A stretch of DNA of 64,000 nucleotides from Icerya purchasi (lineage: Eukaryota; Arthropoda; Insecta; Hemiptera; Monophlebidae). How positions within the stretch are numbered: the first letter of the stretch is position 1; the number at the start of each line of letters is the position of its first letter. Under the pieces are notes generated by a model. The model ran no database searches. It saw only the letters and a list, made by a program, of their open reading frames with translations, and was not told the origin of the DNA. Positions 1-11,195 of this stretch are shown here, in pieces. The translations under genes were made by a program, and so were the position numbers. Location of the stretch: the NCBI GenBank assembly GCA_039619475.1, contig CM077116.1:248939440-249003439 (forward strand). The letters are read 5' to 3'.

Positions 1-129
1 AAATCATTTTTTCTATAATAAATTCTGAAACATTTATTCCATTTGACTGATTTGGAATATACATTTTCGTTTCTTTTTTTTGTTTTTTTTTTTTTTTTGT
101 GCAAAAATACATCAATTTTCGAACTGTCA

Positions 130-445
130 CGCATTATCGTGGACACGCAACATAAAACTGATTATCTGAAAAGTATGGGTTACTAAGATTCAGTCCGCAC
201 ACTTGAAACGATTCACCTGGCGCGCCTTGTTGATTGTACCTGAAAAAGCAAAACGAACGAGGAAATTGCAATCGCTTCAATTCGATTACCATGTCGGTGA
301 GGATAATAGGAATGCATGGTGTGACCGAGATCTTCTTATTTTGATTTGCCATTGAGAATTATTGCTTTGATAACATTTTACGTTAGTTTCTTCACAGCAA
401 GTCTAGCTATATTGCACAATCGAGGTGCATTAACCGCTTCGACCC
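130..445 (-). pseudogene. Relic of a Helitron PIF1-like helicase, C-terminal part
   Basis: Reading leftwards from about 443, two frames together give the familiar end of a Helitron PIF1-family helicase. One frame has NAPRLCN, then ARLAVKKLT, a stop, and NVIKAIILNGKSK. After a frameshift near 340 the other frame has TPCIPIILTDM, ELKRLQFP, then FQVCGLNLSNPYFSDNQFYV and a stop. In living elements this segment holds the last helicase motifs, including the stretch ending in LYVACSR. Here FAMTINKAQGQ-type residues are replaced by unrelated ones, so motif V is lost. The copy cannot be functional and is probably a 5'-truncated old insertion. The assignment rests on the conserved order of LCNGTRL-like, NVI-A-ILNG, KRLQFP and CGLNL blocks known from this family. 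Confidence 0.8.
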
Positions 446-1324
446 AGCTGCACTATGGCCACCATTCGTATAAAGTAGCCCGAAATGAAAGCAACATGAA
501 ATACTAAGAAAATAAAAAACTGAAGGATTTGATTACGAATACATGCTAATATGGTGATATGACAAGGGTAAGAATTTAACCGTAATAAAGAATAACGGAG
601 AGTGAGGAGAAAGCGAGAATGGAGGGCGCACAGTGCGAAGTGGGAATAGCAAGAGACAGTTGTTCTGAATAGAGAATTCACCTTGCGTCAGAAAGAGAGC
701 TACATATGTAAGAAACCTGATCAGACTTTCGGCAGTGCTGTTTTAGCACAGAAGACAAAAAAGGGGAAGCAATAACGGAGAAACAGCAAAGGGAAACAGG
801 AAGACGACTATGACCAAAATAATGGCAATTTGAAAGTGAGGAAATTATAATGCGACAGAGACCTGAAAGTTTGAAAAATAAGAATGTGATAGCGGATAAG
901 ATTGAATATAGATAAAACAAACGAGGATTTACGAAAAAATAGCTACGGAAAGATTTCCAATTCCGAGTTGATTATTTTTGACTATGTTTAGCAACTCGTG
1001 GGAAGGAAATTGCCTGATAGGATGCTCAGAAAGCTGTAGCCGAACGAGCAAGACCGTCCGCTTTCTTATCACTTATGATGCCCGCATGACTGGTACCGAA
1101 AGCAAGTTAATGTGCAAAGAATACGAGCGGGAGAGGACAGAAATTCAAAATTGAATCTATAGAATAACAGGATCTGGAAAAGGATAAATGTACGGAAAGG
1201 AAATACAGTTAAGGACGCTTTTGAAGTCAAATACGAGGACAAAGTAGCAGATTAGAAGGATGAATGTTGTCCGAAAAATTAAAGTGGAAGTTGTCAAAAT
1301 AAATAGCAAAAGGAACAAATTTGA

Positions 1325-2060
1325 TTATGCCAGCTGAGGCTCAACAAAGAATGGGAGTTTTATTGAAGGTAAAACGGTAATCTTATAATAGGGAAGAGTA
1401 AAAATGCGAAAGTTTATTTTAAGAGATAGAAAAACGCTTAATGGGGAAACAATAAGTAATATAGGATCTACAAACAGAGAGAGTAGGGTCATTCGACTCA
1501 GCAAGGATTGCAGGAATAGGACTGCACTTGCGATCCCAAGATATAGGCGAAGAGCTGCATTCTGGACTATATCTAATCCAAAAGGAGCAAGTGTGGTACA
1601 TTTCCGTAGAGGTGTAACTACCGTAACCAAATTTAAAGCAAATCATAAACTTATAGAGCATCAGGAGGATCACAAAATCACCGCCCCAATAAGAAGAAGA
1701 CGAAGCCTTTAGGATATTTAGGCGTCTTAGACTATATGAATAGAGAAAATTGATGTGTTCTGAGAAGGATAATCGGCTGTTGAGGTCGATTCCTAAGTAC
1801 CGAAAAAACATAACAAAAAGCAACGGCACTGTTTTTGATTGATAGTGTACTGTAGGAATGATAAGCGAAAATAGTTCATGAGGATTTCATAGAAATAATT
1901 AAAAGATAAACCTCTGGTAAACAACTCTCGAGTGGAGATAAGGAATCGTACAATTCGTGGCCAGCTTCTGGAATATCAGAACGATCGAGTAAAACATGAT
2001 GTCCGCAAAAAATAAAAAGGAGAAAAGTAAAGAAGTAGCGAAGCAACATTAAGGGAATAA
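1325..2060 (-). pseudogene. Reverse transcriptase fragment (palm end and thumb) of family M LINE
   Basis: At 2009-2001 the frame reads F-A-D followed by IMFYS. This is the FADD/YADD active site with one aspartate missing, so the polymerase is catalytically dead. Further along, FRYLGIDLNSRLSFSEHINF (1800-1741 region) matches the conserved YLGI block after the active site. SYWGGDFVILLMLYK and, in another frame, LDIVQNAALRLYLG match the thumb and connection. Equivalent blocks in the 62.1-62.9 kb copy are KKWGGDPYILIVLYK and LDIVQNSCLRLCLG. Several frameshifts and stops separate the pieces. Confidence 0.75.
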
Positions 2061-3076
2061 ATATTAAAGGGAGTTGGGCTAAGCCCCGTGGAAGACCAAA
2101 AATACTTTTTGCAAAGCTGGAAAAAAGGAAGATCTTAGACGAAAGTTTTTATTTTGGAAAAGAATCATAATTTAAACGTAAAGTGTTGAGGTAAACCAAT
2201 GGATGATATTTCATTTAGAATAATTGAAAGATAACGCTATTAAAGTTGTTAGTTATGTCAGCAAAGGTGACTAATGTGAACTTCTTTTGGATAAGGGATT
2301 TGTAGATATAGTGGAGTAAAGGGACAAATACGATCTGAAGGGCCACGACCAGAACAAAAATTATACATATATTATATTGTTAGGCAGTACATTGTTACCC
2401 CAAGGCAAAAAAAAAAGGGCGTTCGTTGAACATAGTTTCAAATAATTTCTTAAGTCAGCTTGCAAGAGAATTGCAAGGGAAAGACGAGGCATTTTATCCT
2501 TCGGAATGGGAACAATAATGAATGAATTGCAAAAGGGGGAGGGAGAATCAGAAACTAAAATCAACTTAAATCCGTTTACAAAGATCTCATAAAACTGTTT
2601 GGTAAGATTCATAATGACAAGATAAGAGATAATGCGCAAGTCTGGTGATGACTTAGTACTTTTAAAGAAAGAAGCAAACTAGCAGCAACAGGAGAGGTTA
2701 GGAGTTTAATATCTAAGGAAAAGAATGAAATTCATCAGCATTGGAAACATAAGTAAGAGCCACACAACGATAAAAGAAAAAACCTGCTGAAAGACTAATA
2801 TTAGAAGATTGGGTATACAAAAGATTTCGAAAAGCTTTGACAAATTTCAGTATAACCGGAAATTTTTAAAAATATATCTTAATCTAGCATTTGCCGTTCT
2901 ATATGCTAAAAAGTTGACTAAGGTAAGATTAGTTCGGAAAGTTCAAAATGCGAACAAACTGACTTGGTAATCTACTGAACAGTTAGCATTCCATTTCAGG
3001 AACAATGTGTAGATACATATGATGCTTTTGGAGGAGATCTTTCGTGGAGAAGGAAAAGAAGCTAATGCTGAAGGTA

Positions 3077-3400
3077 TCAACTCGATGAAATTTTGATACT
3101 GCGGAATAGGATTAAGGTTCGAATTAAAACGAAAAGAAGAGGAACTAAGGAATAAGTGGAATCTGAGCAAATCAATTTTAGAAAGTTCCAACCACGCATA
3201 TTGAAAGTGTTCAGTTGAAGAGAAGAAAGAGTATAACGGATGGAAACAATGATGGGAGCATGATCACTACTAAAGGTCCCATCTAAAGTCCTCCATGAAC
3301 AAGTCAAACTTAGATTCGAAGAGCAGAAAATTAAGTTGATAGAACTGAATGTGTTGATGAGTTGACAAACGTGGTCCAGTTCATTATCTACCTTCCTCAT
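3077..3400 (-). pseudogene. Endonuclease-domain fragment of family M LINE
   Basis: The 107-residue open stretch contains FCSSNLSLTCSWRTLDGTFS followed by SDHAPIIVSI. The S-D-H block with a following hydrophobic strand is the C-terminal catalytic block (motif with SDH) of the exonuclease-endonuclease-phosphatase fold that nicks target DNA in jockey/I/R1-type LINEs. The N-terminal part of the domain (the N and E metal-binding blocks) is not visible beyond 3400, so the domain is cut. It lies directly upstream, in element order, of the reverse transcriptase relic at 2950-1325. Confidence 0.7.
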
Positions 3401-3677
3401 CGGATTTCACTGTTTTAGATTACTATTTGTAAGAATCGGTAAAAAGTGTAGTGTACACCGAGAAGCCTACAGCAAGAAACAATATAACAGGTAGAATCCA
3501 GCGAGCTATCCGATTTTTCCCGCCCGAAGAAATTTTTCGAGTCATTAATTCATTTCCAAAATAGAATTCGAACATAATATGGACTTTGATTTTTTGTTAT
3601 ATTACATAAAATCAACTTATTTAAGTGTTAAATGTATTGCTACTTATTTGAATAAAATTTTAGACAAGTTAAACTTC

Positions 3678-3898
3678 TGATAAATAAATTTTCGGAAACA
3701 ACTGTATTCTAAAAAGATATTTATTCGCTTAACGTTTCGACCAGCTTCTTACACTGGCCATATAATCAGAAGCAAACTGAAGAACGCCCCGTTCTTCAGT
3801 TTGCTTCTGATTATATGGCCAGTGTAAGAAGCTGGTCGAAACGTTAAGCGAATAAATATCTTTTTAGAATACAGTTGTTTCCGAAAATTGATTTATCA
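3678..3898. repeat. Near-perfect 108-bp palindrome with 5-nt loop
   Basis: The left arm 3678-3785 and right arm 3791-3898 are reverse complements with one mismatch seen (near 3685/3891) around the loop GCCCC. The right arm contains GGCCAG, a 9-nt gap, CTGGTC and then GAAAC, so a six-pair hairpin is followed directly by GAAAC. CTGA lies six nucleotides upstream of the hairpin. That layout resembles a degenerate hammerhead core as found at the ends of Penelope-like elements. This is an inference, because the canonical CTGANGA box is altered. The arms probably represent two termini joined head to head. Confidence 0.9.
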
Positions 3899-5255
3899 TG
3901 AGTAATCACTGTGAAAGCTTTAAATTTTTAAGTTAAACTTCTTTAAAAATTGTAATTACTTTTAAATAGTCTTCGATCTAATCCTGAATCATTTTTTATT
4001 AATTAAATTCAGTTATCTCCTTTCTGTTTGAAGAAGACCATTTTAGAAAAAAAGGAATTTCAATATATACTCCGTTGCATTTAAACAAAATATTGAGTAA
4101 CTTAGAGCGGGAGCCGGAAGCTGGAAATGTTTCCATTCAATTTACCACGATGAAGCATTTTTTATTTTACTGAATATTTTAGATTTCATAAAAGCCAGAC
4201 AGCTGATCTGGCGCACTCGGTAGAAATAATAGAAGTTCAACTAAAAACATATAATAAATTATTATAAGTTGCTAATAATCAAAAATTTACCAACTATGAT
4301 AAAAAAAATATTCATAACTATGTACTTTGAAATACATGTATGATTTATTAAAAACTATGATTCAAGTATGCGGCCAACCAAAGAGAGTACGTTGTCTCAA
4401 GCACGTTTCATAACGAAAAAGGATGAATTGTAATTTCAATGGATAAAAAAAAGTTAAATTCACGGATGAACGATAATTTGGTGATTTACTTCGCATTCTC
4501 CTTTCAATTGAAATAATTTAATTCTGGAAAAACTTTGACAGCTCTGAAAACGGTTAATTTTCATTTGAAATAAAGCTATACCGAAACCTGTGGTGCAATC
4601 GATACTGACTGTTATTATTAATATAACTGTTTGTTCAAGTCAGTTTGTTTTTGAAAACTACGAAAATTCGTGTGATGCGCGCCACTAATTTTTCTATTCT
4701 ATTTCAGAATAAATCGATGAGACTGATTTTTCGGAAATTCATGAAAAAAAAGGAATCGGCCGAAATTAAAATTTTCCATTTCAATATGACGTCAGTATGT
4801 CTATAAAGATCAAATTCATCGGTACCTTTTAACTTCGTCTGAAAACCAGGCAAACAACTATTTCAACGCGTCAAAGAAAAATGTATGAAGCATTGTAAAC
4901 AAATTGCTCTTTTAATTATTTGGCTATGATCTCATCAGCTGTTTACTTGCTTGTTGTGTGAGTTCTCTAACCAGCTCCTTAAAAGTGTTAAATTCTTCAA
5001 ATCGGGAATGGCTGGCGTGTGCTGCGCGCTATACTATTATTTTTCTTTAACACTTTGAAATGGTTTTTTATTTGATCTCTACGTGCGAATATCTCGTTCT
5101 TTTGCAATTTTATTTTTTATTACACGACGTTTTCCGAACATGTTTCGGGCACCATAAGAACCCTCCATTTTTTTATTTTCACATTAATTTCATACCATCA
5201 TTTATTATTAATTCTGTAAATCTTTCGCCTTATGGAAAATTTGTGAAATCTTCTC
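3899..5255. other. AT-rich non-coding stretch
   Basis: No open frame here resembles a protein and no terminal repeats were seen. An open plus-strand frame at 5060-5317 has no recognisable motif and runs into the hAT-type insertion. The stretch is probably intergenic or 5' intronic sequence of the plus-strand host gene. Confidence 0.5.
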
Positions 5256-5263
5256 GATGTATG

Positions 5264-5666
5264 CAGGGCCGTATCTGGACTAAAATTTCGAGGGGGGTTA
5301 CGTATATATATATATAACTCGGCCATTTTGGCCTCGCAAAGGGCTCTGCCCCTTGACCCCTCTTGCTTTCATTTCTGTCTCTTTCTCTTCTATACTTTGT
5401 ATAAAATGATCAAAATTTACAACGTAATTCTTACTGGCATCATCAACACAAAAGAAATAACATAACCACAAAAATCCTATCCTAACATTTAACTTTCATT
5501 ATATAAAATTAAGACATTTTTTCGTTACATTTTTCGTTACATATTTCGTTACATGAAATTGTGATATTTTTTAAATAACAATAACAAAAATCTTATAAAA
5601 TATAACAAACGTTACATAAAATTGGGACATTTTTTCTAATGGGGGTAGCCTAAGAATTAGGTTGTA

Positions 5667-5720
<54 letters not shown>

Positions 5721-5967
5721 ATTAGTATGAAATATATATACTTATAAATAGTACACTAAAGCCTTGTAGTCAATTATTGTATATGCAATGTTTGAACACC
5801 ACAATAAAAACAAATAAAAAATAGTCGTTTCCATAGAATTCGTAAAAATTTCGATTTTCTTTTCTTTTGGAATTGCGGTCCATTTATTATAATTCAAGCA
5901 GTTATTATTTCGCAGATATTTTGGGGGGATTTGAACCCTGAAAATTCTCCCCTCAGATACGGCCCTG
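5264..5967 (+). mobile_element. Non-autonomous hAT-type DNA transposon with 8-bp target duplication
   Basis: The element begins CAGGGCCGTATCTG and ends CAGATACGGCCCTG, so its 14-bp termini are perfect inverted repeats. It is flanked on both sides by GATGTATG (5256-5263 and 5968-5975), an 8-bp target duplication. An 8-bp duplication with CAGGG-type ends is the signature of the hAT superfamily. The 704-bp interior has no transposase frame. It includes repeated CGTTACA..GACATTTTTT motifs and an (AT)n(GT)n tract at about 5670-5720. A relative in the opposite orientation lies at 59107-59515, and a fragment without termini lies at 32708-33236. Confidence 0.9.
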
Positions 5968-5975
5968 GATGTATG

Positions 5976-6434
5976 TGTATAACAGTTTAAAATGTTTCAA
6001 CGCTAAACCAGTGTAAAAAATCTAATAGAGAAAAAAAAAAACAGAACTGGAAAATAATAATATTTTACAATGAAAATGAACAATTAAACTTTCGATAAAG
6101 ATACTTTGCTTTTTTTTTTTTTAATAATTATTTCCTTTATTCATGTACATATTCTTGTAAATCTGTAATCGAGTAGTCAATTACTGTGCCGGGTTTATAA
6201 CAGGTGGCTTGTAATTAATTCAAAAATAAAAATCTAGTATTAGATACGAGTTTAATTCAAACGATTTTCCTTAAATATTGTATATGTAAATTTTTAAGAG
6301 ATTCAATTTTTTTATTAGATGATGACTTTATTTCAATGTACACTTGTGGAATCGATATTAAATATTATTCCACCAACAAATAGTGTAATTTTAAAAAGCA
6401 GACTTAATTGTTTAATGTTTAATGCTTTGTCAAG
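5976..6434. other. Non-coding stretch before first visible exon
   Basis: AT-rich sequence with homopolymer runs. The last 60 bases are T-rich and end in TTTGTCAAG, the likely 3' splice site of the exon beginning at 6435. An upstream exon of this gene is therefore expected outside this stretch, but I could not find it. Confidence 0.45.
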
Positions 6435-6722
6435 TAAAACGATTGCGAATTAACGAACAAAATACCGAAGATAACAGCGGCGTCACAGAAGAAACAAATG
6501 ATTCGTGGTATAAGCTGACTTCGTCTTCTGTAACAAAATTGGCTGATCAGTCCACCGATTTAGATAGTTCTGGAATTACGTCTATTTCCAGGGATTTGTC
6601 CGAAGGTTACTCAGCTAGTAGTAATATCGCTTCCAGTCCAAGCGAAGATGGTTCGAGTTTATCGTGGACGGCTGTTAACGATAGCAAGGATGATAAAATT
6701 GCTCTTCAGCAAGTAGATTCTG
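6435..6722 (+). CDS. Host gene 1, exon a (first visible exon of the long form)
   Basis: This is the first visible exon of an unnamed plus-strand gene. It encodes about 96 residues rich in Ser, Asp, Thr and Glu (KRLRINEQNTEDNSG near its start, then SSNIASSPSEDGSSLSW), with no predicted fold, membrane segment or known domain. It is bordered by a T-rich 3' splice site ending TCAAG and the donor CTG|GTAAAA, leaving phase 1. An ATG at 6422 would also open this frame, so a start just upstream without the splice is possible. Joined to the next exon it reads DSG-EGSLEGQQDN without a stop. Low-complexity acidic serine tracts suggest a disordered regulatory or scaffold protein. The function is unknown. 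Confidence 0.6.
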
Positions 6723-7011
6723 GTAAAATTCTGTTAATAATAGTAGAGTACAATGATTTTTCACAACAATAAAATAAGAAGTTAATATTTAATCAGCTGT
6801 TTTAAATGCAAAATAACGACTGTGTTCGAATCACAACATTTTTGTTTACACTATACAAATTTCAACATGTCGTTCTTGAAGGTATCGTTAGAGTTAATAA
6901 CAGTTATCACAGGAGTATTTCAAATATTTACAAATTGTATTTAAAAAAAAAAAATTAACATTCTTTCTCTCTTATATATACATACATACACATATATATT
7001 CGTACATACAT

Positions 7012-7045
<34 letters not shown>

Positions 7046-7047
<2 letters not shown>

Positions 7048-8810
7048 GATTTACGATTTAGCCAATGTCAGTCCACTGCTGGACGTAGGCTTTCACCAGC
7101 TTCTTCCACTCGTTCCGGTCTTGCGCCTTCCTGATACAGTTCTTCCCGCCGGCGGTTCTTATTATATCGTTTTCCCAGCGGGTTAACAGTCTTCTTTTCA
7201 GCCGTTTTATGTCTATAGACCACTATTGTATAACACGCTTTGTCCACCTGTGATCGTTTTCTCGGTCCACATGGTCTGCCTAATTCCACTTCAATCTGAT
7301 TATTTGTTCTACCGCATCGTTCAATTTATTTTCTTTTCGTATCTTTGAATTGCGTATTCAATCTTTACGTCTTATATTCAGCATTATTCTTTCCTGATTT
7401 TCCCTAAATTCGTTTTTGTAAATGGCTAAGTTTGTGATGTTTATTTTATTACTGGTAGTACAATTGATTGTACAGCTTACTTTTCAAGGTTAATCAGTAT
7501 TTCTTGGTTTTTAAATACGTTTCTTAATTTTCCAAACTATACCCATGATAATTGTCTATTCTTCTCTTTATTTCGGTATGTGTTATCTTGTTTGTTGTAA
7601 TTTTCTGAACCAAGTATATATAGCTTTCTACCTTTTCGATTTCTTCATCGTTTTTCCTTATACGTATGTCTTCATCGGTATTTGCCATTATTTTTGTCTT
7701 ACTTCGGTTTATTTTGAATCCTATTTTACGGGAACACATATTTAGGTCCGTAAATATTATCTGGAGCTTTTCTGCTTTGCTACTTAGTAAAACTACATCA
7801 TCCGCGAACCTGAGATGGTTCAGGTATTCTGCATCTATTCGGATGCCTACCATGTTCCATTTTAACTTCTTAAATACCATCTCCATTGTTGCAATAAATA
7901 ATTTTGGCGTGATCGTGCCCCCTTGCCTTACTCCTCTTTTTAGTTGTATATTCTTAGCATCCTTCCACAGCGATACTCGCATCGTTGAGGATTTACGTAT
8001 TCAACTCTTATTCCGCTGTTCTGTAAAGCATCCAATACCGTCCATATTTCCACTCTGTCGAACGCCTTTTCAAAGTCGACAAAAGCCATGCAAAGTTTTA
8101 CGTTATATTCGAACGCATTTTTGGATGACTGTTGTAGTTGTAAGCAGATGGTCGCTAAACCCCGACTAATCTCTTTCGTTAATCGGTTTGTTACTACGCG
8201 TGTAAATAACTTATATGTATTTGTAACAATCAAATTAACCGGTCGGTACTTATTCAGTGTTTCCTTTCTTATGTACTAGTATCGCTTTTGTCTCTTTCCA
8301 TATTCGTGGGATCGTCTCTTCCTTTAAACAACGATTAAATGAATCTCGTAACGTATTTATCCGTATTTCTCCTCCGTGTTTAATAATTTCTGCTACTATA
8401 TCGTGTCACATACCCCGGCGGAGCTTTTTTATTCTTTACTTTATGGTGGTCATATGGAATCTTTCCTTTGGTTACTTCGGGGATAGTTCCGCTATTATCC
8501 TTTTTGGTTTCCCTATCCGTTTTCGATAGTACATCAGGTATTTGTATCATATAATTTAGTAAAATAATTCTTATCTTCCTCGGTTACTTTATGTTTCTCC
8601 GTTATCATTATGCCATCACTACTTTTTTATTTTTGTTAATATTTTCCTCTCACACATTAGTGCTTTCCTGAAAACTTTTGGGTCTTTGTTTTCTTCAACT
8701 GTTTTCGTCATTAAATTATTGTTGAACTTTCATACGTCGTTTCTCATCTATCTTCTTATTAATTTGTTAAATTCTGCCTACTTTATTAGATTCTTGTTTT
8801 ATCAATTGCC
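7046..8810 (-). mobile_element. RTE-like non-LTR retrotransposon, 5'-truncated and frameshifted
   Basis: Read on the minus strand, the element gives the linker after the endonuclease (VEENKDPKVFRKALMCERK, near 8690), the RT fingers (NTYKLFTRVVTNRLTKEI, then YNVKLCMAFVDFEKAFDRVE, 8230-8040), the palm (KRGVRQGGTITPKLF and LRFADDVVLLSS, about 7930-7800), and the C-terminus (CIRKAQDRNEWKKLVKAYVQ, 7140-7080). The FADD active site is intact, but frames change at about 7960 and 7500. The 3' end is a TATA-type microsatellite just beyond the last codons (7015-7045), as is usual for RTE elements, which lack poly(A). The D-F-E-K-A-F-D block is the first catalytic aspartate region. Confidence 0.8.
7524..7982 (-). 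pseudogene. RTE-like reverse transcriptase, palm and thumb piece
   Basis: A 152-residue open stretch within the RTE-like element. It contains RGVRQGGTITPKLF (the block preceding the active site), FADDVVLLSSKAEKLQ (the metal-binding FADD), and KIGFKINRSKTKIM followed by IEKVESYIYLVQKI, the RTE version of the YLG block. The C-terminal end EIKRRIDNYHGYSLEN corresponds to the conserved RRI..W.AF segment but has lost the tryptophan. The N-terminal fingers are in another frame upstream (8233-7940), so this is not a working gene. Confidence 0.8.
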
Positions 8811-8912
8811 CCTCCCCTCACCGCTTCTGCAGTAAAGGAAAAAAAATTACGAAAAATGAGAATAATAATAACACAACTAGTAATAAAATATCATAAAACT
8901 ATAGAAAAAAAT

Positions 8913-9716
8913 AAAATGCTTTTTTACAAAAAATAAATACCGACTTCAAGGTTTATTATAAAAATTTAAAAATGCACTAAAAAGTAAAAAATAATTACTC
9001 CCGATAAAATATATATATCAGAGTGATATAACTTAAGGTGATATCGTAATTCTTATACAACATTAACTTTTTGGAGTTGGAATTAAATTCATGTTAGGAA
9101 CAATTGAATCAACATTTAATGCAGTTTTTAATTATTCTTTTAATATGAATTTGATGCCAACTCCAAAAAATTAATGTTGTATAAGAATTACGATATCACC
9201 TTAAGTTATATCACTCTGATATATATATTTTATCGGGAGTAATTATTTTTTACTTTTTAGTGCATTTTTAAATTTTTATAATAAACCTTGAAGTCGGTAT
9301 TTATTTTTTGTAAAAAAGCATTTTATTTTTTACTTTTTAGTGCATTTTTATTCAATTAAATTAAAACATTTATTTCCACGGTAAAAACACCAAAAGCTAC
9401 ATTTCCATGGTAATTTGGCAAATTTATAGTATTTTAAGTCAAAAATCTAATCCGACGGTGAAAAAAATCGTGAATGAAAAGCATCCAAAAAGCTTCAATC
9501 TCCCGCATTATTAAGGATAACTCAAAAACTATCGGTCGGACCTTGATCAAATTTAAATGGGACCACATGACAAACGCCACCTTTCAAATAAAAGAAGAAT
9601 CATCAAAATCGGTTCATCTAGAAGAAAGTTCTGTGGTAACACACATAAAAAAAAAAAAAAAAAAAAAAAAAATACAGTCGAATTGAATACCTCCTCCTTT
9701 TTTGAAGTCGGTTAAA
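8913..9716. repeat. Palindromic repeat, copy 1, with GAAGTCGG-type 3' tail
   Basis: Arms 8913-9080 and 9157-9324 are 168-bp reverse complements around a 76-bp spacer whose edges still pair with mismatches. The arm ends are AAAATGC...GCATTTT. A single-copy tail follows (9325-9716), holding CCACGGTAAAAAC, ATCATCAAAATCGGTTCA, an A-run (9645-9671) and CCTCCTCCTTTTTTGAAGTC. The last motif is a phrase I know from dispersed repeats in many arthropod genomes. Copy 2 in the same orientation is at 46118-46968. No protein is encoded. Confidence 0.9.
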
Positions 9717-10168
9717 AAAGAAAAAAAATGGACAAGAAATGAATAAAAAACTCAAGACAATTACTAACCTGGCAGCAGGGATAAAATGCATCTCCCAACT
9801 TATCTGGCCAGCACGGGAGATTAGACTACTTTTCCCCAGCATAACAGTAAGAAACAAAAAGAGGCCGTAGTAACCAAGGACAAAATAGGCATCCTGATTT
9901 AACAAAAGCCCTCTCGCCACCGCCTAGTAAAAATATAAATATAGAGGGCATACACTGAGCGAGTAAACTTCACAGATGTGATGAAAATCCGATTATAGAA
10001 AAACCGACACAAAGAAAGGAAAAAGAATAGCTACCATCTATATATGTTTTTATTACAGAAATAATCTAATGAATTTTGAAATTTACCGTCAGTATTATTC
10101 ATCGAGTTAATTCCTAGAGACTGTTAATGTGAAATATAAAAGTAACGCATTCTGTTTTTTCATTTCAG
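9717..10168. other. Intron sequence of host gene 1
   Basis: No coding signal on the plus strand. An open minus-strand frame at 9618-9920 contains a poly-Phe run from an A-tract and hydrophobic residues without a recognisable family. I see no terminal repeats. Confidence 0.4.
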
Positions 10169-10259
10169 GTGAAGGCTCTTTGGAGGGACAGCAAGATAAC
10201 GAGTACGTTATTCACGTTGAATCTTCACACAATCAGCCACCGTCTGATAACGATGTTAG
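10169..10259 (+). CDS. Host gene 1, exon b
   Basis: A 91-bp exon between the acceptor TTCATTTCAG and the donor TTAG|GTGATT. It completes a glycine codon with the last base of exon a and reads EGSLEGQQDNEYVIHV then ESSHNQPPSDNDV, ending in phase 2. The translation continues the acidic, polar composition of exon a. The phase fit on both sides (1 in, 2 out) is the main support. No domain is recognised. Confidence 0.6.
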
Positions 10260-10894
10260 GTGATTATAATAAATGAACAGATTTATTTCACCTTTTTTCA
10301 TGCAGTATTTAATAACGAAGTTTGATTAAAACATTTTTATTATAAATGCAAATGCATTTTGTTTGTTCATATAATAATTTCAAAATCTAAGCTATAATAT
10401 TATATTGCATTTCTTCGTAGTTGCGAAAAATTTGAATTGGTATTATTCAAAAAAAAAAAAAAATCCTTCCATCTTTCTTCTAATAAATTTTAACAATGTT
10501 TCTCCGCGTAGTTTTTTTTTTTTTTTAATTTACTGCAATCGTAATGGAAACTTTTTTTCTTTTTAAATTGCAGTGAAAAAACTCACAGTATTTATCAATT
10601 TAGATTTTTTCTTTTTTTTCCATAATCGTTGCAATATAAAAAAGTATCATTTTTAACAACCCGGTTAATCTAAAAAAATGCGAAAATATTTTCAGTTTTT
10701 TGAAAAAAATGAATTTGTATTTTTTAACATTTTAAAGTGTTGTTATATTAAGCGTATGCCACACCACATCCTTACGTAGGTCAATGGACTTGATGATGAT
10801 GATGATAATATATTAAGCGTACATCTTTCGTTCGTAACTGTCAAATGCTTATGCAATTTATTGCATCTTAATTTATAAGCGTATTTTTATTTAG

Positions 10895-10998
10895 ATTGGA
10901 AAAATCGCCACACAGTTCATTAGAGCCTCTGGTCAGCTGTAATAATGATCAGGTATTATCTAGTCCTGCAGAAAGTTCAACAGCTGCTTTTACGCCGG
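10895..10998 (+). CDS. Host gene 1, exon c
   Basis: A 104-bp exon between acceptor TTTATTTAG and donor CCGG|GTAAGT, a near-consensus 5' splice site. It begins with the third base of an Arg codon split from exon b and reads LEKSPHSSLEPLVSC, then DQVLSSPAESSTAAFTP, ending in phase 1. Serine/proline pairs (SP twice) could be kinase sites, which is speculative. No domain is recognised. Confidence 0.65.
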
Positions 10999-11195
10999 GT
11001 AAGTTTAAAATTATATGCTCGATTTCATTTACGAATATTTGTTTATGCGTTTTGCATGTTGCAGCATAATTTTCTTCTGCAATTCGTTACGCTTATTTCT
11101 AAGAAAATTATAGCTGACTAAATTGTTGTTAAGTTTTAAATTTTGCGTTGAGTTTGTTTCGTTTATAATTCTCCTGGTTATCTATTTTTTTACAG

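Larger units (their letters stand above)
480..3470 (-). mobile_element. Non-LTR retrotransposon, family M, longest copy (EN, RT, RNase H), decayed
   Basis: Minus-strand pieces appear in the order of an I/R1/jockey-type second ORF: endonuclease (3400-3077), reverse transcriptase (about 2950-1325), RNase H (about 1130-1010), then a purine-rich 3' region. All pieces are in different frames with stops, so this is a dead copy. The same family recurs at 14.0, 15.9, 18.0, 47.2 and 61.3 kb, always on the minus strand. Among the six copies only this one preserves the endonuclease. The RNase H piece shows SHAGI followed by DGLARSATAF, matching SHSGI and DFLARSAAH of the copy at 14.4 kb. The outer limits are approximate. 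The left end lacks a clear poly(A) tract. Confidence 0.75.

Noticed and set aside
7545..8529. Several plus-strand open frames of 60-170 codons
   Set aside because: They are the opposite strand of the RTE-like element, whose minus-strand reading gives clear RT motifs.
9618..9920. Minus-strand hydrophobic frame with poly-Phe, possible membrane protein
   Set aside because: The Phe run is an A-tract of the repeat tail, and the rest has no family resemblance or splice support.
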